Source: Aricia agestis (taxonomy: Eukaryota; Arthropoda; Insecta; Lepidoptera; Lycaenidae). From it: DNA of 64,000 nucleotides. The stretch covers positions 1,518,001-1,582,000 of the forward strand of contig NC_056428.1 in assembly GCF_905147365.1 (NCBI RefSeq). The letters run 5' to 3'. Below the pieces are notes generated by a model. It searched no databases. It was not told the DNA's origin and saw only the letters and a program-made list of their open reading frames with translations. Position 1 is the stretch's first letter, and every line of letters begins with the position of its first letter. A program made the translations under genes and the position numbers. Positions 10,661 through 22,211 of this stretch are shown here, piece after piece.

Positions 10661-11794
10661 GTATTATTATACTTGTGGGTCCTTGGTATCCAACCACGGA
10701 ACCCCAATCTCGTCGTTATCTATTTGGGCCCGCATATTACCGTCCTGCTGCCTTCCCGGTATCATCGGAACAAAACATTCAAGTGTCGATAATAATTTAT
10801 TACAATTTGTTTGAGTTTTTTAGGTCTTTTAGGGCTTCGTGACCTTAATAATATATTTTTGAACGTATTGTGCACGAGTGATTCAGGTATGCGATAAACC
10901 TAAGTTTGACGATATAATATTGTGTAATGATAATAATGAAAATGAGAAGAAAAAGAGTCTGTAAAATATTATTACTATAATTGTGTACATTAAGACGTTT
11001 AGTCCAAAAATAATGCCATACGTTAGAATAAACTTTCTCTCTTATTATTAAAATAAGAGAGATAGAATTTTTACTTTGAATACGACGATTATTCTTAAAC
11101 GTAAGCATTTTATATTATTATTTTATAACTTCTGTCTACAATATACATGCAACAAAGCATCTGTCATGAAAAACAGTAATTAAAATATCCATGAGCACAA
11201 AGACTTTCCGAATATTGTTACCGCGAATTCCATATCAAGACATCTCTGTAGAAACCATAACTCCGCCGAAAACGAGTGACATAAAATTTTGATACAATCA
11301 AAGGACATTGGAATTAACAATCTCATAAAGATCTCATCATCTCATAAACGCGAATCTCACTTTACGTTTATCGCGTCGTTAAGTTACGGCCGTTTACGTT
11401 ATCGTAACGATAACGATAACGCCTTAAATGTTTACACGAATTGTCGCCGAATTCCTTTTATGTGATTTAAGGAAGTCGAAAATCTTTTTCGTTTAGGGCT
11501 CCCGCACAAAACTGCGAATTTCAGATCCCTTAGGGCTGGTAGTAATATGTTTGATATTATATGTAATGGAGTAAAAAAATATATTTGTATTAAGTCTAAA
11601 TAAGTGAATGGATTAAGATGTTTCGTATTGAAATACTTAGAGGTTAGGAACGTTGAACAATTAAAACAATGCATGGTATTAAAGTTTCCGCGCTTTGAAT
11701 GATATAAAATAAAATATATTAAACTAGAAGTCGCCCGCATATCCTTAACGCCTAATGCAACGTTAAGTAAGCATTAGTAACACACTTAACACAC
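10661..11794. other. No gene seen
   Basis: Frames at 10845-11108 (-) and 11432-11740 (-) are AT-driven and unrecognised. 11395-11420 is a CGTTA/TAACG palindromic stretch ('cgtttacgttatcgtaacg'). Confidence 0.4.
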
Positions 11795-11965
11795 TATAAT
11801 ATGATAAAGGGGAAAGTTTGTAAGTTTGTATGTTTGTTATTTCTTCACGTTTAAACTGCAGGAGCGATTTTAATAAAATTTGGTATTAAATTTGTTGATG
11901 AACTTTATTAACACAAAATACGGGAAAATATCACAATTTATTTTCCGTAATAAACCGCGGGAAAC
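11795..11965 (+). mobile_element. Diverged Helitron-like fragment
   Basis: 'ataatatgataaaggggaaa', 'cttcacgtttaaactgcagg', 'gcgattttaataaaatttgg' and the end 'accgcgggaaacagctgg' follow the layout of a sister family ending in 'gcgggcaacagctag'. The exact 3' CTAG is lost. Confidence 0.4.
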
Positions 11966-12436
11966 AGCTGGTTACATATAATTGCCCGGAAAATGAGAAA
12001 GGCTTTTACTACGAAAATTAAACTTTATAATATAAAGTTTCATTTTTGTTATCGTCTTCATTTTAGTTACAAAAGTTATTGTTCATTATAAAGCACAATA
12101 AAGACGAATGGTTTTATCTCGGTTTATGAGTTAGGTTTAACGCCGGTCGTAAAGTGTTTGCGAATACCCGGGTTATGTATGTTTGCTTTATAGTTCACAC
12201 ACTCGAGAACCTTAATTATAACGATAAAATACGTAATATTATAACATGGCTATGTAGATTTGGTCATATGCCCACGGAAGCTTATAATATGTGAGTTCGA
12301 CAGAAACTGTTGTTTTGTTTTTCAGCATGTTTTAATTTTCGCGGCGTTTCGAAAAGAGATGGGGATTATTACTTGAACTTCTCTACCGTGCTTAGGATTT
12401 TTCTGGATCTGGGCCACGTGCGTTGTTCTGACCCAA
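11966..12436. other. No gene seen
   Basis: AT-rich, no supported feature. The minus frame 12322-12513 runs into the MITE that follows and is a chance frame. Confidence 0.4.
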
Positions 12437-12713
12437 GCTAAAGTACTCACATATGATTTTGCTCGATCGAGCAATAACGTCGAGCAAAACCCGCGGCTCG
12501 GGATTTCGTCCACACATTCAGCATTGCTCGATAGTTTTATTCTAAATCGATATATTATTTAATTCTATCAAGCCGGCTTGATGCGAGCCTTCCAGCGGCT
12601 CGATGTGAGCCTTCGAGCTGTCAGTTTTTCGGTCCACACAATAATTATTATGTACTCGATTCAAAGTAAAACTAACGAGTAAAACCGCATGCGAATACTT
12701 AGCATAACAGTTA
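12437..12713 (-). mobile_element. MITE family M2 (gctaagtactcacat termini), copy 1
   Basis: Left end GCTAAAGTACTCACATATG and right end ...GCATGCGAATACTTAGC form terminal inverted repeats. The interior has 'gctcgatcgagcaataacg', 'gtccacacattcagca' and 'gagccttcgagctgtcag', all shared in reverse order with the copies at 58.1 and 60.6 kb. The element is rich in CTCGAT/ATCGAG palindromes. No coding capacity. The target duplication is not clear enough to fix the superfamily. Confidence 0.7.
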
Positions 12714-13015
12714 AAAAAAGTGCACAATGCCGCTAAAACTCACTTCACAAAGTTGCTATTGTATTTCAGTAAAGTTCGTAAGTCAAGTTTCTATTCCTTC
12801 TATGAATTCTGATAATATAATAATAACAAACATCCAAATACTCCAATATTTTTTTTACATAAAATAACTATTTTTCGCTACAACTAACGCCATCTGTGTC
12901 TCACGGGCTGAACTATTACGGCGCGTGCGAGCGACAGGTGCGCGAGCGCAGGTTTAAGGTCACGGGTAGTATTTTGAACTTTGATTTTACTATAATAAGG
13001 TTTAAAATGAATACT

Positions 13016-13095
13016 GGAGCGCATCGGTAATGGCTTAGTGATTGATTTACTTGAGAATAGGTGCAGGTTCGATCATCGTGTAAAGCTTTTTTTAA
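13016..13095 (+). repeat. tRNA-derived SINE head or tRNA pseudogene
   Basis: TGGCTTAGTGATTG (13031-13044) resembles a pol III A box and GGTTCGATC (13066-13074) a B box, about 30 nt apart. 'gcttttttt' follows, which could end pol III transcription. The arms do not fold into a proper tRNA by eye, so a SINE head is more likely than a functional tRNA. Confidence 0.4.
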
Positions 13096-13336
13096 ACATA
13101 ATATTAAACATAATTTTCAAAATAGGTTTCAATAATGCTTATTCAGAAAAAAACGTGTTTTTTGTGCGAAACTAAACTTTTTGTGAATGGAACTTGGAAG
13201 CGACTAGTAACTAGAGTCTGTAGATTAAATTTATATTATAAAACATTTCGTTTATCGCTCAGCATCTTCTTACATCATTTCGTATTCCGTACCTAATAGA
13301 AATTATTTTGTGTACTTTCCTGGCGTTTATAAATTA

Positions 13337-13528
13337 CTAGCTGTTTAACCGAGCTTTGCTCGGTATCCGATAAAACACGAATAAAATGACATTTTCTAAA
13401 AATGATTCCTAGCTAGATAGATTTATCGCCCCCGAAACCCCCTATATACTAAATTTCATTAAAATCGTTGGAGCCGATTCCGAGATTCCAATTATATATA
13501 TATATATACAAGAATTGCTCGTTAAAGA
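13337..13528 (-). mobile_element. Complete non-autonomous Helitron, family H2, copy 1
   Basis: On the minus strand it runs from TCTTTAACGAGCAATTCTTG to the 3' end ...ACCGAGC-aaa-GCTCGGT, a short spacer and CTAG. It is flanked by A (13336) and T (13529) on the plus strand, which is Helitron A^T insertion. A TATATATATATA stretch (13493-13508) lies near the 5' end. The copy at 52.6 kb is almost the same length and sequence. Confidence 0.8.
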
Positions 13529-15376
13529 TATAAGAATAAGATATTCTCTTTACTAAACTTTATCATAATCCATTGAACGGTTTTAGTGCATTTAATATAA
13601 GGAAAACATATTTTGAACGAAGTTCTTGCTGAACGAGTAATAATATTATAATTCACGTGCCAACATCAGACATCAACGCGCAAGCTGCTCGCCATAATTG
13701 AACGCATGTGTTAAAATGTATGCAGTTATTGTTTGATCTTACTATTATAATAGAATGTTTTTATGGATTTTATTAAAGGAACTTCTTTAAATTTGTAATT
13801 GATAATAATTGTTCTTGGTTCTATTAACTTTGTTTCAATTAGTTTGGAACCGCCCAGCGCGGTAGAGCGGTTTTGCACGATTAGGTACTTCTATGCTTTT
13901 TTAATTTTGTATTTTTTATTTTTAAATAAATGGTGAATAGTTTATAAATTTGCAGCTTTTAGTGAAATTTCAACAATATAGTTTATTAAAAATTGTTATG
14001 TAATTTTTTAACAAATCGTTTTTATGTAAGATTCTTATAAGAGTTTAGAGTTTTGACCATTCTCATAAGTGTCTTATAAAATTCTGAAAGTTTTCTAGCA
14101 CTGACTGAATATACGTGAACTCTATACAGTGCCCCTGTATACATACATACATACCCTAAAATTGTATTACTTTGATTTGTTACAACCCGTATAAGAACTG
14201 TAGGTGAGAAATGAGGGTTAAAAAAACAAGTGTCCCCTGCTTCTTAACTTTAGTTGTAGGTGATAATGATTTATGATAAAAAAAATATACAAAATAATAA
14301 TACAATCATTATTAATAGTATATTATCTAATAAAAGAAAATTTATATAAAATACAATATATAAAACTATGATTAAACAATCCAAATCGATATTTCATAAT
14401 AGCTCACTTTTATAGTTTAACAGCCAATTTTATTATCAGAGCTGTTAGAATTATAATTTAATATTAACTAATTGTGTATTTGTGTAGCACACACTATAGA
14501 CGATAAATTTAAACGTAACAATATGACCAAAAATAAGAAATTTAATTTTTATATTTGGTTTTTAAAACACATAAAAATTATCAAAAATGTTAATTTATTA
14601 AAAAAGAGAGCATTTTTTTAAAGCAGCAATATGTTTAATAGTATTTTTAATTTAAGATATAAGTATCTCACTTAGCCACTTATTCCGTTATACTTGTGGC
14701 TTATGTTATAATGAGTTTGAATATACAATATTAGTGTAAATACCATTTTTATAATCTAATTACTATCTTAAAACTATGATTATTAAGTTAATTTGAGTAT
14801 TATTTTTATTATAGCAAGTTTGATAGGTGCTCAAACTTATTTATTAAATATAAGTATTGCAATTCACAATTATATAGTGACGTCAAAAAAGACAAATATT
14901 GTTTTACAAAATATACTATAATAAATTATTAAGTAGATAACATTTTAAATTTTCTGAAAGAAATTTAGAATAAAAATAATTTAGGTACGAAAGATGTCGG
15001 TAGCAACTTGCATCTCTTAAATGTTTATAGTGTGCTCAAGGGTTAATAATAATTAATATACTGCAGAATATAAATTATACATATTTAATATTTATATCAA
15101 TAAAATACAAACTAATAAAATCATAGTGCATTTTGTATAAATTATTGTAGATTAATATATTTAACACGTTACACAAGCAGGTTGGCAAATAAATAATAAA
15201 TAAGAAAGAACAAAAAATAAAGGAAAGCGTGGTTTCCGTCGGAATGAAAAAAGACTTAACATATTTTATCTACTACTGTTTAATAAATTTCCCCAGAGAA
15301 GACTACAAATTGTCTAATTTACCATACCATAGAAAAGCTGATTTTCTTGGTCAACCGACTTTCAAAACGAAGGTTT
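13529..15376. other. AT-rich desert, no gene seen
   Basis: One of the most AT-rich parts of the window, with long A/T runs and no repeat ends that I recognise. 14141-14154 is a short CATA microsatellite. The frame 15229-15477 is AT-driven and is broken by the palindrome at 15377. Confidence 0.5.
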
Positions 15377-15422
15377 TGTGTTGTAAAAGTATTATAATAT
15401 ACTATAATACTTTTACAACACA
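15377..15422. repeat. Perfect palindrome, 20-bp arms, 6-bp loop
   Basis: TGTGTTGTAAAAGTATTATA (15377-15396) is followed after 'atatac' by its exact reverse complement (15403-15422). The left context 'accgacttcaaaacgaagg'-like sequence suggests the left arm was the original and the right arm an inverted copy. Confidence 0.9.
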
Positions 15423-15734
15423 CAGACAGACAGTGAAGTCTCTCTTTTCTTTACGGAACTCTAAAACAAAATCATAGTGCATATTGAATCGAAACTGGTC
15501 CCCGCCGTTTGCGGTTTATGGTATTATCGCCGAGTACAAATTGGAAACGATGTTTTTATAGGGCGCCATATAGGGCGGATAATAAAAAGGTTGCGCGTCC
15601 CTGCGCGGAACACCCAAGTTTATTGGGCACGACGCGTTATTTGTCACTCCTTATTTATATTTCCACTGTTGCGCTAGAGAACCAGTGGTTGAGAAACTTT
15701 TTTTATAACGGTTAAAAATGCAGTACATTTTGAC

Positions 15735-15855
15735 ATTTTACTACAAAAGATTTAAACACCCGTTGAACAGTTGATTAGAGAAAAATTCAGTACAAAATGG
15801 TCTCTAAACAACTGTTCCACAGATATTTAATCTTTTGTGGCAAGAACGATAATGT
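15735..15855. mobile_element. Fold-back MITE family M3, copy 1
   Basis: The left half 'ctacaaaagatttaaacacc', 'cgttgaacagttgattagag' and the right half 'tctctaaacaactgttccac', 'agatatttaatcttttgtgg' are inverted copies of each other. TGACATT at the left edge pairs with AATGTCA at the right. A second copy lies at 57.2 kb. No coding capacity. Confidence 0.65.
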
Positions 15856-17346
15856 CAGAAAAATTTATTTAACTACGTTAAGACGAGTTGACAGATCGCA
15901 GCCAAAATTTACTGGTCATACGCAACATATTATAATAGTACGGTTATAATATAGAAATATTTTCTTTATTTTATATTACGATTTCTGACATAACGACGTT
16001 TTTGGTAAAAGTTTATAGGGTAGGTACCTAAACAGGATTATCATTTATCAGATACCTACCTATCTAATTATTATAGGTACATTATTTTATATTCTAAACA
16101 AATTTTCTATTTATTAGATATAAAAAATTGTAACATACTAAGCGGAAAAACGTACATTAGCATGTTTTTAGATTCATATAAAACTCAAATGTCACTTGAT
16201 TTTCATAATCCTCTAGCATTTATTCAGAACGTTAGCGGATATCTGAGTTACTTAACGATATTATGTATATTTCGTATCTAGGAGAACCATCTATTTAGAT
16301 GTATCTAAGTACGAAAAATAACAAAAGATGACATTTTAAGTTTTTCCTCTAATTTCAGCTCTATCAAGCAAGAACATTAAGCTAACTCTTAATAATGATT
16401 GCTGGTAATATTGTATTAAAAGTTAAGCTGCATCCTTTAAATTTCAAGGTCCTAGATTTATATTGCTGCAATTTTAAATTAAAAGCCTTCTCAAAATTAG
16501 ATTATATTAAGAAATAGAACCACCAGTTGTGTACCCATTGCCTAAATTGTTAGAGTAAATATTGTACACATATTAGTGTTAATAAGATTGTCGCTTGAAC
16601 TATTTTGTGTCACAAAAGACCGCCCAAACACCGACCGCACAAGAGTCCCGCCCTAAAATGTTATTCATACGTGTAAATTAGACGTGAGTAAAAAAATAAT
16701 TAGACTTTTTATTTAAGTATGTATTAGACGCACACTATGGATATTTTCATATAATATGTTATGTTATGTTCGTGCCAATCTAAATTAATCTTAGTCTTTA
16801 AAGTTTTAAGTATACGATTAATGAAAAAGCTAATGTACTTTTTAACGCAAGAGGACATTTTTTGTTATCCTAAGTACGGATATTAAGTTTCCGTCACTGT
16901 TCACCGTATGTCATATTTTGTATGCAATCAAAATTTAGTAAGTCAATTTTGATTTTTGTGTATTTATGTTACTAATGCGATATTATAATATTATAATAGT
17001 TAACATCCTTACGGTCACGTGACAAAAACTTGACACTGATTCTTTATGGGAACCGATGCAGTGTTAAAGGTCAATCGATCGTAAAAAGTCGATAAAAATA
17101 AACCGCAACAGAATCCGCGAGGATTAAAAAAAAACAGATTCTAATTAATTTCAAATGCTTATAAGATTATTATCGGCGGTATAAACTCGGTAATAATTTA
17201 TTCTATTTAAGCTCACCGGTCCTCAAGTACCTGACCTATGCACAACCTCGCGTTATGGGTACCAACCTGGTATTAAATTTACATTATTATAAGATGAGCC
17301 GTAGGGATGGGAACTGTCGATAAATTCGAGGTCATGATGCTCTATA
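15856..17346. other. No gene seen
   Basis: AT-rich, no supported feature. 16615-16660 ('gaccgcccaaacaccgaccg') is a small GC-richer patch without a frame. Confidence 0.4.
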
Positions 17347-17510
17347 TCCAAACTTACTTATATTATAAATGTGAAAGTGCGTCAGTCTGTTTCTTAACTC
17401 CTCACGCTTAAACTGTTGTACCGATTTTGATGGGTATGAAGATCCTTTAGTCCCAGGAACGAACATAGGATACTTTTTAACCCGGAAATTTTACGGTTCA
17501 TGATAATTAT
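17347..17510 (+). mobile_element. Lep1-like Helitron (H1) fragment, 5' end intact
   Basis: A followed by TCCAAACTTACTTATATTAT, then 'aaatgtgaaagtgcgtcagt', 'cctcacgcttaaactgttg', 'accgattttgatgg' and 'cataggatactttttaaccc'. It breaks off before the 3' hairpin and CTAG. Confidence 0.55.
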
Positions 17511-18750
17511 GATTGAATTTATTTTTAATCTTATGCAAGTTTGTGTTAAATATTTCTGTATTGTAATGAAGTTTACAAAACTTTAAAAGCTAAATCTAGA
17601 TTAAAATGTTTGAAATTATGTTTATGTAATGCAATATTTTTATATCAAGGTTCAAAAAGTTAGATCACGAATAGTTGTTTATAGTTCTTAGAATTCGAAA
17701 TCGAACATCACGACAAATATATTAGATAAGTGTCATTGTGATTTGTCAAACAATAAGCTTTTCGAAATTTCATTCGAAGCGAAAAATTAACAAGCATATT
17801 ATCTAGTATAATATTTTAGTGTTATAAGTTACGGCCAAATGTCATCGGTTCATGATTATCAAACGGGTAAAGGCCAATAAGATAAAATCAAATCGATCAT
17901 CTATGTTATTTCAAACAAAAATATATCTTTGTCGTTTTAGTAAATTAGATATATTACGATTTATAAATAAAATGGCGACAATTTAAGATATTAGGTGTCC
18001 GCTCAAATCTGTTGTGTTAAAACATCGTATAAATCACCTGTCATTTAAAAAATTAGGCGTTTCTATGCCCTAACCATTGATTCGATGTGAGTTATCGCTT
18101 TTGGTAGTGAAACATTTGTTATGTTCAAATGAGATAAAATTAAGTGTTTTTTGTTTCATGTTTCCAACCTAATTTGTTAACGAAATCATCGTGAGCCGTG
18201 GAAGCGATTTTTAGATTTTTATTAAACTAACTTTTGACCTGCACGATATTTATCCATTATACATTTTAAATTGTCGTCATTTTATAAGGTTTTTTTTATT
18301 CATAAATCACAAATTACATTTTTATCGATAGTATTATCTTATCGATAAATCGACAGAGTTATTCCTACTCTAATATACGGTGGTTTTATCGTCGATACTG
18401 TAGTTCAGATCATAAATTAGTAATTTATGTGATATGTGATGCTCAAGACGGGAGGAAAATATTGATACATAAAACAAAATCCCACCAGAGTTCAGCCGGT
18501 TTTGTGATGATGGGTAATAGTAAATTAGATTGGATACAATGTATATTCCAATATTGGCAAGAGTCTCTGCAATATTTGAATATGTATCATGAAATCTGTT
18601 TTAGTTAGACATTATATTTAGAAGATAAATAATGAAATAATTAAGATATTGTGCGCATATTGTTTCTTTCATTAATATCATTTTGTTACCAGCGAACAAT
18701 ATGTTTTTTTATTTGGTGTTTCTTGGTGTTAAGCTCATCATTTGATTCTT
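17511..18750. other. No gene seen
   Basis: AT-rich. ATCGATA-type motifs (around 18323-18350) are frequent, but there are no frames or repeat termini. The frame 18651-18884 overlaps the fold-back element and is an AT-driven hydrophobic chance frame. Confidence 0.4.
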
Positions 18751-19319
18751 TGTACGGGAGCCCTAGATTTTTTTTTATTACTATCAAGCTATTTTTTGTG
18801 ATTAACTTTATTTTGATAAGACGAACAACATTTTTATTTGCGAAAACTCTTGAAAGTATTGTGTATGAAATTTCTCTCTGTTAGCCACTATCAGAGATAG
18901 AAATTTCATATATCATGAAAAGGATTTCATACTTTGAATTGATGCTCCTAAAATATGGACTGTTTTATTTTAGGACAATGTTACTCTATTATTGTTATTT
19001 TTTTTAAATGACTATTAAAATCTATCGATATACAAAAAATCTGCTCCGTTCCAGTTCCAAGGGTTCTGTAATCAACAAAACTTGGTTGACTACTGAGCCC
19101 GAAAACAGAACCCTAACAAGCTGATTTTTGTATATTGGTAGGTTAATATTTATAGTGTGACCATCAAGTCAAAGTATGAAATCCTTTTTATTTCTGTTAG
19201 CTACCACTTTCAAGATTTGTTGCAAATAAAAATGTTGTTCATCTTGTCAAAATGAAGCTACTCACAAAATATTATCTTGATAGTAATTAAAAAAAATGTT
19301 CTAGGGCTCGACCTGTACT
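18751..19319. mobile_element. Long fold-back element (family F) with a nested MITE in its core
   Basis: Left arm (18751-18935, from 'gtacgggagccctag') and right arm (19165-19319, ending 'ctagggctcgacctgtac') are inverted copies: both contain 'aaaaatgttgttc'-type, 'agctaccactttcaag'-type and 'aaaggatttcatactttga' blocks. The core (about 19020-19143) starts 'tctatcgatatacaaaaaat' and ends 'gatttttgtatattggtag', with an inner 'aagggttctg...cagaaccct' pair, so a second inverted-repeat element sits inside the first. Solo arms occur at 7.5 and 8.8 kb. Confidence 0.7.
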
Positions 19320-20579
19320 ATCTGATGTATATTACGCAAAAGACGAGAAATTTTGAAATAATGACGTCATTATGGTCCGTTAATTGTTTTCAAGTATTAA
19401 TTAGTGCAGTCCGACTCGCAGAGACCTTGCAAGGTTTTATCGATTCACTTATCGAAGTTTTGCGCATCCCTAGTTTATTTTTCTCAAACAATTAAAAACA
19501 TCTAGGTCATAACCAGTTCCATGATGTCATCGTCGCAGTCCCGACACTGTTTCTCATATACTCATAATATTTACTCATATTATATATCCGGGATTCTGAC
19601 GTTGATTATTTATCAAGCAGATACATCGAGGTGAAATTCGAAGTGTATAGATAACAATGCCTTAAGGTGACACGGTCAGCACGTGAAAAATCGCTATAAA
19701 TTAAATGTAAGCTTTATCGGCTTTGGAATTTGGTATAGAGATGACCTTAAAATCTTCAAAAATATATGGCGCTATGTCACGCGTTCGAAATGTGCTTTTG
19801 AAATATGGGAAACGTGTTAAAAGATTATAATTCTGGCCCTATTTCACACGGGGCACACCCACAAAGCCTAGTTATTTTGTGATTCTTAACTTTTTTTGTG
19901 ATAATTGATTCTAGTAACGGATAAATTATCTTTATTAATAAATTTTATATCTTTATGCTTCTCTTACAGATAACAGAATATAATTTTTTACATTTTATAA
20001 GATGTTACACCGTGACTTTGAAATTATTGGAGTTTGTGTATTTATTCGTTTTAAATAGGTGCGAGATCATTGAAAGAGGATTCAAGGAAGTTTATTTTAA
20101 CTTGGAATTTAAATTGGAATGTTTTACTCAGTACAAAATAAATTATGTATTTGATGATGTAAGTGCTCCCGTCATGTAATGAACATATTAAGATGTAATG
20201 AACATAAGGGCGCGTTATCGGAAGGTTTCTGAAGATATTCTAGTACTGAAGGTCCTATTGCTTGTCCTAAGGATACAGAGCAATATAATATTATCATGGT
20301 TCCACCTTCAAAAAAATAAAAAAAATTGTCAGCGGTTCTTGGGTGCTGACTGCTGACTGCTTCTTTTCCCCGATCTTGACTTTTCTGAAAAAAAAAATTC
20401 TTTATGAAGTCATTACTGAGATTTATCGCTCGTATTAATAATAAACACGTAAAAGTTAAAGCGATATCCTTTAATGTGGCCGCAAAAATTAATACGGAAT
20501 AATCAAAAACCCAGCGTGAATCTCAACATCGGCCGTAGGTATGGCATTTAATGACCCAACGACGGGCGCATTCATTACG
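19320..20579. other. No gene seen
   Basis: AT-rich. 'atgtaatgaacat' is directly repeated at 20174-20205. Frames at 19277-19495 and 19955-20179 have no recognisable content. Confidence 0.4.
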
Positions 20580-21295
20580 GGAAATGGAATATGTCACCGC
20601 TCCCCCTCTAGTGATCTACAAACCCCCACTTGGCAGTCAATGCCCCCGTAACGGTACAGGCGGGGCCTGTGCGCCGAACGCCAATCCGCGCGTGCGCCGC
20701 CACGCGCCCGTGATCTAAGCGAATGATCTAGTGTTCTTGTCATTTCGCAAGCTTCCGATTGGTCGGAGATAATCGCACGAATTCGGTGATCTAATTTAAT
20801 CATGCGGCGTGTTCGGATCGAATCGTGTGGCGTAAGTTTCATAATCGAAAAGCGCGACCCGATCTCTCGCAACACCTATGCGGGTCGTCGATAAAATATC
20901 GAGAGGCACCTGCGCTCGGGACAAATAAATTACTGGGAAGCGAGGAGCCGACTGAATAGCCGCCGCGTCATACGGTACGTGTTTTATGGTGCGACATAGA
21001 GAAAGTAACGGTGAATCTACGGCGCGGCCTTCCCACCCGGGGCCCGCGTGTCGACTGACAGATGAGCGCGGCTTAACCTCTGATAATGGGAGGGAGGGGG
21101 ACGGAGATAGGGCGCGGCGGGCGAGCGAGCGGGAAGGGAGACGTGTCTTCTTCGGTGATGGTGAAGTGCAAGATGAGTGTACAGTCACACACGGGCCGCA
21201 ACCGAGAGAGCCTCGGCACGGTCGATCCCGATTCGCGCTGCGCGTACGCACGCGCGCTCTATATTTGAATCGGACGATTTTGCACAATTTGTGCG
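20580..21295 (+). promoter_or_regulatory. CpG- and GA-rich promoter-like region
   Basis: The most GC- and CpG-rich stretch of the window, sharply bounded by AT-rich DNA on both sides. Visible elements: inverted CCAAT (GATTGG, 20758-20763), CCAAT (20681-20685), four copies of TGATCTA (20612, 20711, 20724, 20787), GA-rich tracts ('gggagggagggggacgg', 'gcgagcgagcgg') of the kind bound by GAGA-type factors, and a TATA-like TATATTT at 21260-21266. A transcript starting about 30 nt later would run into a strong splice donor (21414). Long antisense and sense frames across this block are low-complexity R/S/P-rich frames caused by GC content and are not credible proteins. Direction is inferred from the TATA-like box and donor. 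Confidence 0.5.
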
Positions 21296-21413
21296 AATCG
21301 TAGTGACAGATTGTGCGGAGTGTGCAAACATGATGATAGCAACAGTTGAGTGAACTAATTAACTCTTTTTGTATTTTGCGGACCTGCCTTCCAGACCGTT
21401 TTCAACCACAACA
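21290..21413 (+). other. Putative non-coding first exon with a 7-codon upstream frame
   Basis: The sequence runs from the TATA-like box to a donor that matches the consensus (aaca|GTAAGT, 21414-21419) and is followed by T-rich intron-like sequence. Within it ATGATGATAGCAACAGTTGAG then TGA (21330-21353) is a 7-codon upstream frame with a good context (aaacATG). The 5' boundary is only estimated from the TATA spacing. Confidence 0.4.
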
Positions 21414-22211
21414 GTAAGTTTTATTTATTTTATTTCAATAATAATATTTTAATTTTTTTTTCTTGTAATTGACCTTAAATCCTAGCTTACGTTGTTTTAA
21501 ATTGCCTCAATTTATCAACTTATACTGTGGGGCTTATACATATTTTTAAAGTCCATTAATTTTTCTTTTGCACAATTTTTTCAAGTAATAAAATTGCAAA
21601 GCAATCTTTCACTATCGATACAATATCATAAAAGAAAATGTTTAATTCAGAAAATAATCCACACTTAATTTGACTTTTAATTTTATATATATTTGCTAAG
21701 AATATGATCTTTCGTAGCAGTTGGCAGCAGTTTTATCATAAGAATAATAATATTATTTAGTATTTTAGCTGCACTCTATCCGACTCCTTATATTTTTCTT
21801 AATTTATATTTAAGCTCTTTTAGATCTTCATCTCTGCTTATAGCGTCATCACATCCTAAACGTTTATTTGTTTTTCATTATTTTTTCGTGATGAGTTTTG
21901 ATGTGCTCTATCAAACATTATTTCATGCTACAAAAATAGATTTTGATGTGTACTTGATCGTAGCACGTGTCAAAATCAGTTTGATGTTGATCGATCATCA
22001 CAATTACAACCTCTGTGCGACCTTGTCTATGAAGTGATCAGTTTTTGTTGCATACTGACACGGACATTATATTGATGGAAATTGTTTTATGCGGCAACCT
22101 TTATTTATAATGTTAATAATCTTGAAGTTTTTAACTTCTTCTTTTTCTACTTTTGGATTCTACGTTCTATTACGATTATTGTATTAAACTGTTTTCTTTT
22201 TTTGATTGCAG
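21414..22211 (+). other. Putative intron
   Basis: Begins GTAAGTTTTATTTATTTT and ends in a pyrimidine tract with 'tgttttctttttttgattgcag'-type sequence (acceptor AG at 22210-22211). Length about 800 bp. AT-rich, with no repeat that I recognise, which is unusual in this window and fits functional sequence around a promoter. Confidence 0.4.

Noticed and set aside
15676..15700. CAGTGGTTGAGAAAC resembling a hAT terminus
   Set aside because: No matching inverted end or 8-bp duplication found downstream.
20796..21303. 163-codon minus frame and 105-codon plus frame across the GC-rich block
   Set aside because: Both strands are open over the same bases with R/S/P-rich low-complexity products. This is a result of GC-rich sequence lacking stop codons, not evidence for a protein.
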